Source: CAZEFK01 sp964511405 (lineage in GTDB: Bacteria; Pseudomonadota; Alphaproteobacteria; Elsterales; Elsteraceae). From it: a stretch of DNA of 6,661 bases. Positions 1-4,529 of this stretch are shown here, in pieces (within the stretch, counting starts at the first letter, position 1; every line of letters starts with the position of its first letter). The stretch lies in NCBI GenBank assembly GCA_964511405.1, contig CAZEFK010000297.1, positions 1 to 6,661 on the forward strand. Direction: 5' to 3'. Below the pieces are notes generated by a model. That model worked only from the letters and a program-made list of their open reading frames with translations. It did not search any database and was not told the origin of the DNA. Both the position numbers and the translations under genes were made by a program.

Positions 1-118
1 GCCGGCCGGCGACCGCCTGCTGGTCCTGACCCCCGGCGGCGCCGGCATGGGCCCGGCCGAGCGCCGCGACCCGACCGCCTTGGCTGCCGAGCGCCGCGAT
101 GGGCTGGTGACGGCGTGA
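1..118 (+). CDS. Hydantoinase B / 5-oxoprolinase family protein, C-terminal end (partial)
   Basis: Only the last 38 codons are present, read in the frame whose first full codon is at position 2 and ending at TGA 116-118. The tail reads GDRLLVLTPGGAGMGPAERR followed by DPTALAAERRDGLV. This matches the closing segment of the HyuB/oxoprolinase-B family, in which a GDR-(I/L)-x-(V/I)-x-TPGGGG-x-G stretch is followed by a short (R)DP-x-x-(L/V)...DGxVS tail. Family members carry out ATP-dependent opening of 5-oxoproline or hydantoin-type rings, usually together with a HyuA partner or as a fused protein. From this end I cannot tell which substrate it uses or whether it is fused. It is separated from the next gene by a repeat-containing spacer and has no visible functional link to the polysaccharide genes. 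Confidence 0.72.
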   Translation, partial: PAGDRLLVLTPGGAGMGPAERRDPTALAAERRDGLVTA

Positions 119-142
119 CCGTGCGTTCGGCCGCATCCATAT

Positions 143-180
143 CACCCCTCCTCCCGGCCTCCTCCCACAGGGGGAGGAGG
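143..180. repeat. Intergenic palindromic repeat, copy A
   Basis: Copy A contains a perfect hairpin: CCTCCTCCC (158-166) pairs with GGGAGGAGG (172-180) across a 5-nt loop. It lies 39 nt after the upstream stop codon. No T-run follows, so it is not a canonical intrinsic terminator, although it could slow or protect the end of that transcript. Positions 145-172 match the reverse complement of copy B at 25 of 28 positions, and copy C near the window end about equally well. It is best read as a dispersed intergenic repeat family of this genome. Confidence 0.7.
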
Positions 181-202
181 GGCCCGGTTGCGGCAGCGTC
201 TC

Positions 203-240
203 TCCTCCTTCCCTCGTGGGAGGAGGTCGGGAGGAGGGGG
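203..240. repeat. Intergenic palindromic repeat, copy B (inverted)
   Basis: Positions 212-239 are the reverse complement of 145-172 of copy A with three mismatches, so A and B form a large inverted pair separated by about 40 nt. Copy B also folds on itself: CCTCCTTCCC (204-213) faces GGGAGGAGG (218-226) around a TCGT loop with a one-base bulge. Its AGGAGG strings resemble Shine-Dalgarno sites but lie about 25-35 nt before the ATG at 261, too far for normal use. The rest of the 119-260 spacer shows no gene. Confidence 0.68.
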
Positions 241-260
241 CGAATCCCGACGCTGGGCGC

Positions 261-1265
261 ATGATGCCCCTGTGGTCGCTGCCCGCGCCGGGGGTGGTGG
301 CAGCGCTTCTCTCGGGCGCCCTGACCGGCCTGGTCACCCGCTGGCTGCGAGCCCGCGCCATCCTCGACCATCCCAACCAGCGCAGCAGCCACGCCGTGCC
401 GACCCCGCGCGGCGGCGGTATCGGCCTGCTGGCGGCGCTGCTGCCGGTGCTGGCCGCGGTCGCGTGGGTCTGGCCCGGCCCGTCGCCGTGGCCGATCCTG
501 GCCATGACGGCGGCGCTGGCGGCTCTGTCCTTCGCCGACGACCGCATCGGGCTGTCGGCGGGCCTGCGCTTCGGCGCGCAGCTGGCCGTGGTGGCGCTCG
601 GGCTGTGGCTGCTGCCAGCCAACGGGCTGGTGTTCCAGGGCCTGCTGCCGCTGCCGCTCGACCGCCTGGCCGCCGGCTTCGCCTGGCTGTGGTTCGTGAA
701 CCTGTACAACTTCATGGATGGCGCCGACGGCATGGCGGGCGTCGAGACCGCCGTGCTCGGTTTGGGGCTGGCCGCGGTGGCGTGGGCGGTCGGCAGCCTG
801 GCCCAGATCGGCTGGGGCCTGGCCGTGGCCGGCGCCGCCGCCGGCTTCCTGGTCTGGAACTGGCACCCGGCCAAGGTATTCCTGGGCGACGTCGGCAGCA
901 TCGCGCTGGGCTACCTGATCGGCTGGCTGCTGCTGCTCGCGGCGCTCGACGGCGCCTGGGCCGCCTGCCTGATCCTGCCGGCCTATTACTGGATCGACGC
1001 GACCGGCACGCTGCTCCGGCGCCTTCTGCGCGGCGAGCGGGTGTGGCAGGCGCATCGCGAGCATCTCTATCAGCGCGCGATCCAGGCCGGCCTCGGCCAT
1101 GACGAGGTCGCCCGGCGGGTCCTCACCACGGGCCTGATGCTGGTGGTCGTCGCCTGGGTGAGCGTGACCGGCAGCGCCTGGCTGGGGCTGGTCGCCGGCG
1201 CGGCGATCGCGTTCGGGCTGGTCCAGTCGTTGGGCCGGCCGGCTACTCGGTCACGCCGATCCTAG
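261..1265 (+). CDS. WbpL/WecA-like polyprenyl-phosphate sugar-phosphate transferase (glycosyltransferase family 4)
   Basis: This is a 334-residue integral membrane protein of the MraY/WecA superfamily. The family transfers a HexNAc-1-phosphate from a UDP-sugar to undecaprenyl phosphate, the first membrane step of O-antigen or exopolysaccharide synthesis. Visible motifs, in order: DHPNQRSSH...PTPRGGGIG (36-55), typical of the WbpL branch; the Mg-binding FADDR (Asp93, Asp94); NLYNFMDGADG (147-157), the active-site loop; NWHPAKVFLGDVGS (200-213); and the cytoplasmic HREHLYQR (265-272), the HxxH element. Roughly ten hydrophobic segments separate these. I chose ATG 261 (ATG 264 follows it); GTG 216 is in frame but lies inside repeat copy B. 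No strong Shine-Dalgarno site is visible for 261. The final codons overlap the remnant of the convergent yoeB gene, so the C-terminus may be altered. Sugar specificity cannot be read from sequence. Confidence 0.9.
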   Translation: MMPLWSLPAPGVVAALLSGALTGLVTRWLRARAILDHPNQRSSHAVPTPRGGGIGLLAALLPVLAAVAWVWPGPSPWPILAMTAALAALSFADDRIGLSAGLRFGAQLAVVALGLWLLPANGLVFQGLLPLPLDRLAAGFAWLWFVNLYNFMDGADGMAGVETAVLGLGLAAVAWAVGSLAQIGWGLAVAGAAAGFLVWNWHPAKVFLGDVGSIALGYLIGWLLLLAALDGAWAACLILPAYYWIDATGTLLRRLLRGERVWQAHREHLYQRAIQAGLGHDEVARRVLTTGLMLVVVAWVSVTGSAWLGLVAGAAIAFGLVQSLGRPATRSRRS

Positions 1266-1358
1266 CTCAGTAATGATAGCTCTCTGGACAATGTCCGGAT
1301 TGTTCTCTTGCCAATACAGGTAGTCGTCCCACGCTTGCTCGGCCCAGACGAGCTTCAC
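1251..1358 (-). pseudogene. yoeB: Truncated YoeB-type mRNA interferase toxin (N-terminal remnant)
   Basis: On the minus strand, GTG at 1358-1356 opens a 35-codon frame ending at TGA 1253-1251. It begins MKLVWAEQAWDDYLYWQENN and then PDIVQRA, which closely follows the first ~27 residues of YoeB (MKLIWSEESWDDYLYWQE... in E. coli). YoeB is normally about 84 aa. After IVQRA the match ends, and the sequence runs IITELGSA into the 3' end of the glycosyltransferase gene. Everything carrying the ribonuclease active site (Glu46, Arg65, His83 and Tyr84 in E. coli numbering) is missing, so toxin activity is not expected. Its start overlaps the antitoxin stop as GTGA, the coupling expected of an intact yefM-yoeB operon. 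The remainder is not found in other frames nearby, which points to a deletion or rearrangement rather than a frameshift. Confidence 0.85.
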
Positions 1359-1606
1359 TCGATCAGGTCGCGTTCGGCGCCGCGCTCCGCGTCGAGCTGG
1401 TCGATGGCGGCGGCCAGGCGGGCTGCATTGGTCGGATTGCGGATCAGGTGAAGCGTTTCCACTATGCTCTCATAGTCGTCTTCGGACCTGACGACGACCG
1501 ATCGGCCCTCCTGGCGGGTCACCGTCAGCGGCGCGCGTTCGTCGCAGACGCGGTCCATGAAGCTGGCCAGCGACTCGCGGAAATCCGTGTAGGTGACATG
1601 TCGCAC
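1355..1606 (-). CDS. yefM: YefM-type (Phd/YefM family) antitoxin
   Basis: This 83-residue protein has the same length as E. coli YefM and aligns with it along its whole length: a VRHVTYTDFRESLASFMDRV start (YefM MRTISYSEARQNLSA...), the APLTVTRQEG strand, a DDYESIVETLHLIRNPTNAA helix, and the ERGAERDLIE tail that matches GTEKDIIE of YefM. The N-terminal half is the DNA-binding and dimerisation domain; the C-terminal tail is the part that neutralises YoeB. I chose GTG 1606 because GAGAGGA (1618-1612) sits 5 nt upstream and the start aligns with the family; the 44 upstream in-frame codons are not antitoxin-like and cover the operator. The cognate toxin is truncated, so this is effectively an orphan antitoxin and probable autorepressor. 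It could still neutralise a YoeB encoded elsewhere, which is inference. Confidence 0.93.
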   Translation of the reverse strand: MRHVTYTDFRESLASFMDRVCDERAPLTVTRQEGRSVVVRSEDDYESIVETLHLIRNPTNAARLAAAIDQLDAERGAERDLIE

Positions 1607-1628
1607 GGCGATCCTCTCGATGGGGGTA

Positions 1629-1646
1629 TGTACAGATATATGTACG
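1629..1646. promoter_or_regulatory. Putative YefM operator: two TGTAC(A/G) cores 12 bp apart
   Basis: TGTACA occupies 1629-1634 and TGTACG 1641-1646, giving a repeat spacing of 12 bp. They are separated by an AT-rich hexamer and lie 23-40 bp upstream of the yefM start, over its probable promoter. E. coli YefM is known to recognise paired palindromes with a TGTACA core and defined spacing in its own operator. The second core deviates at its last base. The site makes sense as the autoregulatory operator of this antitoxin. Confidence 0.7.
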
Positions 1647-1661
1647 GAGCGGCGGGTGCAA
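1633..1661 (-). promoter_or_regulatory. Possible sigma70-type promoter of yefM
   Basis: On the minus strand TTGCAC (1661-1656) could be a -35 box. The AT-rich TATATCTG stretch (1640-1633) offers -10 candidates: TATATC at 15 bp spacing or TATCTG at 17 bp. It overlaps the TGTACA operator, as expected for repression by YefM. The match is modest and no start site can be proved. Confidence 0.4.
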
Positions 1662-1757
1662 ATCCACCTCATGGCCACGGGCCCGGTCGGCAGATCGCGG
1701 CCGCGGTAGCGAGCGACGGGCGTCGGCTGGCTTGACACCTCAGGTCGCGCGACTCAG

Positions 1758-1778
1758 CCAAGGGCGCGGCTCCCTTGG
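1758..1778. other. Small perfect hairpin in the yefM / PEP-CTERM divergent spacer
   Basis: CCAAGGG (1758-1764) pairs perfectly with CCCTTGG (1772-1778) over a 7-nt loop. No T-run follows on either strand. It lies in the 267-nt spacer between the divergent yefM and PEP-CTERM genes, which holds no convincing gene. It may be a structured leader of the PEP-CTERM transcript or chance. Confidence 0.35.
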
Positions 1779-1873
1779 GGTTATGCCGTGTGGCGCAGGT
1801 TTTGCTTCCGATTGCGACAGCGCCCCTGGTGCGGGACGGCTCGCTCCCGGGCGATCCAATCAGGGTGGGATTT

Positions 1874-2503
1874 ATGCCTGTGCCAATGAGGTTCCTGGCG
1901 GCCGCGGCCGCCCTTCTCGGCCTGGCCGCGGCGGCGGCGCCGAGCCGGGCCGATGTTCTGTTCCGCTACGACATGACCAGCGCGGCCGACCCCCAAGGCG
2001 ATTTCTTCGCCGGCGGCGAGCTGACGGTCTCGGACGCCGCGTTCGCGTCGGGACTGCACATCTTCCAATCCGATGACCACGGTGGGGTCTTCACTGGCGC
2101 GGGGGTTACCGGCATAGACTTTTATGTCCATCAGGGGCGCTCTAATCTGGAAGCAGTATATAATAAATCACACAATGATTTTTAATATTCAATATATGCT
2201 CGATACTGGGATATTATCTTGAATGGCGAACCAAACGGGACGCCGACCGGCCGCATATATTTCAACAATCAGATGAGTGATTTTAACTTCATGCTTGGGT
2301 CGGCCGCGCCCAGCTTGTTCAATACCGATTTCTCGAACGGCACGCCGTATTGTTACCATTACGGCACATGCACCTTCACCGGCACGTGGACCATGGTCGG
2401 CGAGGTGCCGTCCGGGACGGCCGTGTCCGAGCCGGCATCCATCGGCCTGCTCGGGGCCGGGCTGATCGGCATGCGCATCGCGCGGCGGCGCGGTCGCGGC
2501 TGA
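1874..2503 (+). pseudogene. PEP-CTERM sorting domain protein interrupted by one in-frame stop
   Basis: The reading frame from ATG 1874 to TGA 2503 would give about 209 residues but is broken by a single TAA at 2183-2185 (codon 104). Translation is open and in the same frame on both sides, and the second part continues YSIYARYWDIILNGEPNGTP. The N-terminus is a signal peptide: MRF, a Leu/Ala-rich core, then PSRA with likely cleavage before Asp27. The C-terminus is a classic PEP-CTERM signal: SEPASIGLLGAGLIG (from residue 185), a hydrophobic segment and an ARRRGRG basic tail, which is recognised by an exosortase and sorts proteins to the surface together with extracellular polysaccharide. The middle has no domain I can name; a CYHYGTC pair of cysteines lies near residue 160. 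The start has GGTGGGA 3 nt upstream. A true nonsense mutation is the simplest reading; a sequencing error is possible. The mature function is unknown. Confidence 0.82.
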
Positions 2504-2507
2504 GCGG

Positions 2508-2607
2508 CAGCGGAGGCTTGCGGCAGGGCGCGACCGCCGGGCTGGCAGATCGTGCCCGGGCCCGATACAGTCGCAAACCCTTCGACTGCCCCAGAGAGCC
2601 TCCGCTG
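2508..2607. repeat. Long-range inverted repeat spanning the leader of the dehydratase gene
   Basis: CAGCGGAGGCT (2508-2518) and AGCCTCCGCTG (2597-2607) are perfect 11-bp inverted copies, 78 nt apart. Shorter complementary pairs nest inside (GGCAG 2522-2526 with CTGCC 2586-2590; CCGGGC near 2538 with GCCCGG near 2554), so a transcript could fold into a closed multi-stem leader. The 3' arm covers the proposed CTG start of the next gene. Whether it regulates translation is inference. Confidence 0.45.
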
Positions 2608-4512
2608 AACCGCGTCCTCGTCACCCTGGTCCACGACATCGTGATGGCGGCCGTCGCCTTCGTGGCGGCGGTGGTGCTGCGCGTCGGCTGGGATACCGCG
2701 TTCGGCCCGACCCTGCATGTCGTGCTGGTCGGCGCGCCGGTGTTCACCGGCGTCGCGGCCGGCGTGTTCCTGGCGACCGGCCTCTATCGCGGCGTCTGGC
2801 GCTACGCCTCGCTCGACGACACCCTGGCGATCGGCCGCGCCGCCGCGCTGACCGTGCTGATCACCCTGGCGCTGCTGTTCCTGATCATGCGGTCCGACGA
2901 CCTGCCGCGGTCGTCGCTGCTGATCGCCTGGTTCACGCTGGTGTTCCTGCTGGTCACGCCGCGGATGCTGTACCGCGTGCTCAAGGACGGCCACTTCAAG
3001 CACATCCTGCGGCGCACGGCCGAGGCGCGGCGGGTACCGGTGCTGCTGATCGGCGCCGGCGACGACGCCGATCTGTTCATCCGCGAGATGGCCCGCAACC
3101 CGACCGCCAGCTACCGGCCGATCGGCATCGTCGACGAGAAGGGCCGGCGGGTCGGCCGCCAGATCCGCGGCGTGCCGGTCCTGGGCGCGGTCGAGGAGAT
3201 CCCGGCCATCGTCGAGCGCCTGGGCCGTCGCGCCCTGCCGCCGCAGCGCCTGATCGTGACCCGCGACCGGCTCGACCCGGCGCTCGCCAACCGCCTGTTG
3301 GAGATCGCCGAGGATTTGCGGCTGCCCTTGGCGCGCATGCCTCGGCTCACCGACTTCCGTGGGCAGGGCCAGGCCGGCGTCGAGGTCCGGCCGATCGCCA
3401 TCGAGGACCTGCTGGGCCGTCCCCAGGCCGCGCTCGACCGGGCGGCGATGGCCAGCCTGATCGGCGGCGTCCGGGTGCTGGTGACGGGCGCGGGCGGGAG
3501 CATCGGCAGCGAGCTCGTCCGCCAGCTCGCGGCGTTCGGGCCGGCCGAGCTGGCGCTGCTCGATGTCAGCGAGTTCGCGCTCTACCAGATCGACCTGGAG
3601 ATGGCCGAGCGCCATCCTGACCTCAAGCGCCGCGCCATCCTGGCCGACGTCCGCGACCGCCGGCATCTGGGCCAGCGCTTTGGCGAATATCGGCCCGAGC
3701 TGGTGTTCCACGCCGCGGCGCTCAAGCATGTGCCGCTGGTCGAGGACAATCCGACCGAGGCGATCCTGACCAACGTCGTCGGCACCCGCCATGTCGCCGA
3801 CCTGGCGCGCGAGGCCGGGGCCCGCGCCATGGTGCTGATCTCCAGCGACAAGGCGGTCAACCCGTCGAGCGTGATGGGCGCGACCAAGCGGCTGGCCGAG
3901 GCCTATATCCAGGCGCTCGACCTGGCCGACCGCCGCCGCAACGCGCCGACCCGCTTCGTCACCGTGCGCTTCGGCAACGTCCTGGGCTCGACCGGCTCGG
4001 TGGTGCCGCTGTTCCAGCGCCAGCTGGCGCGCGGCGGGCCGCTGACCGTGACCCACCCGGACGTCACGCGCTATTTCATGACCACGCGCGAGGCGGTGGA
4101 ACTGGTGCTGCAGGCGACCACCTTGGGCGTGGCCAGCGCCGCCGAGGGCGGCGACATCCATGTGCTCGACATGGGCGAGCCGGTGCGTATCGTCGACCTG
4201 GCGCGCCAGATGATCCGGCTGGCCGGCCTGCGCCCCGAGCGCGACGTCGAAATCGTGTTCACCGGCCTGCGGCCGGCCGAGAAGCTGCACGAAGAGCTGT
4301 TCCACACCGCCGAGGCGCTGGTCGAGAGCGGCTCGCGCGGGATCCGGCTGGCGCGGCCCCGGACCAGCGATCAGGCCGTGCTGGCGCGCAGCCTGGACGA
4401 GATCGAGCAGCTGGCGCGGGCGCGCCGGGACGGCGACGCCCTTGATCTCTTGGCCCGCTTGGTGCCCGAATTCGGCGAGGGAGCCGACCGTCCGCGACGG
4501 GCGGCGCGCTGA
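2605..4512 (+). CDS. CapD/WbpM/FlaA1-like membrane nucleotide-sugar 4,6-dehydratase
   Basis: About 635 residues, the usual size of large WbpM-type enzymes, which convert UDP-GlcNAc to a 4-keto-6-deoxy sugar for surface polysaccharides. Order of parts: four membrane helices (about 11-27, 38-58, 76-95, 104-120) with the family signature GLYRGVWRYAS (59-69); a first nucleotide-binding fold around LLIGAGDDADLF (147-158); then the extended SDR domain with VTGAGGSIGSE (293-303), KHVPLVEDNPTEA, SSDKAVNP (413-420) and MGATK (424-428). The catalytic Tyr of ordinary SDRs is Met424, ahead of Lys428, as described for WbpM. Later motifs are RFGNVLGSTGSVVPLF and GLRPAEKLHEEL. The start is uncertain: family alignment wants the residues before the first helix (VLVTLVHDIVMAA), and the only start-like codon there is CTG 2605 (LNRVLVTLVHD) with a weak AGAGAG upstream; GTG 2641 and ATG 2644 are the conventional alternatives. 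It probably works with the WbpL-like transferase. Confidence 0.93.
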   Translation: MNRVLVTLVHDIVMAAVAFVAAVVLRVGWDTAFGPTLHVVLVGAPVFTGVAAGVFLATGLYRGVWRYASLDDTLAIGRAAALTVLITLALLFLIMRSDDLPRSSLLIAWFTLVFLLVTPRMLYRVLKDGHFKHILRRTAEARRVPVLLIGAGDDADLFIREMARNPTASYRPIGIVDEKGRRVGRQIRGVPVLGAVEEIPAIVERLGRRALPPQRLIVTRDRLDPALANRLLEIAEDLRLPLARMPRLTDFRGQGQAGVEVRPIAIEDLLGRPQAALDRAAMASLIGGVRVLVTGAGGSIGSELVRQLAAFGPAELALLDVSEFALYQIDLEMAERHPDLKRRAILADVRDRRHLGQRFGEYRPELVFHAAALKHVPLVEDNPTEAILTNVVGTRHVADLAREAGARAMVLISSDKAVNPSSVMGATKRLAEAYIQALDLADRRRNAPTRFVTVRFGNVLGSTGSVVPLFQRQLARGGPLTVTHPDVTRYFMTTREAVELVLQATTLGVASAAEGGDIHVLDMGEPVRIVDLARQMIRLAGLRPERDVEIVFTGLRPAEKLHEELFHTAEALVESGSRGIRLARPRTSDQAVLARSLDEIEQLARARRDGDALDLLARLVPEFGEGADRPRRAAR

Positions 4513-4529
4513 CGACGACAGGAGGTTGT

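Noticed and set aside
158..180. Intrinsic terminator of the upstream gene
   Set aside because: A strong hairpin but no following T-run, and the same unit recurs elsewhere in both orientations, so it is better called a repeat.
188..1102. 304-codon plus-strand frame overlapping the glycosyltransferase
   Set aside because: Arg/Gly/Ala/Pro-rich shadow frame; the overlapping frame carries every family motif of the transferase.
1448..1735. 95-codon plus-strand frame opposite yefM
   Set aside because: Mostly antisense to the antitoxin and crosses its operator; no motif or ribosome site.
1607..1738. Longer start (1738) for the antitoxin frame
   Set aside because: The extra 44 residues match nothing in YefM, and their coding span would include the operator and promoter; GTG 1606 has a good ribosome site.
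2359..4305. 648-codon open frame on the minus strand
   Set aside because: Antisense to the dehydratase gene. Its translation is rich in Gln/His/Arg/Gly/Asp with no domain, the usual shadow of GC-rich coding DNA.
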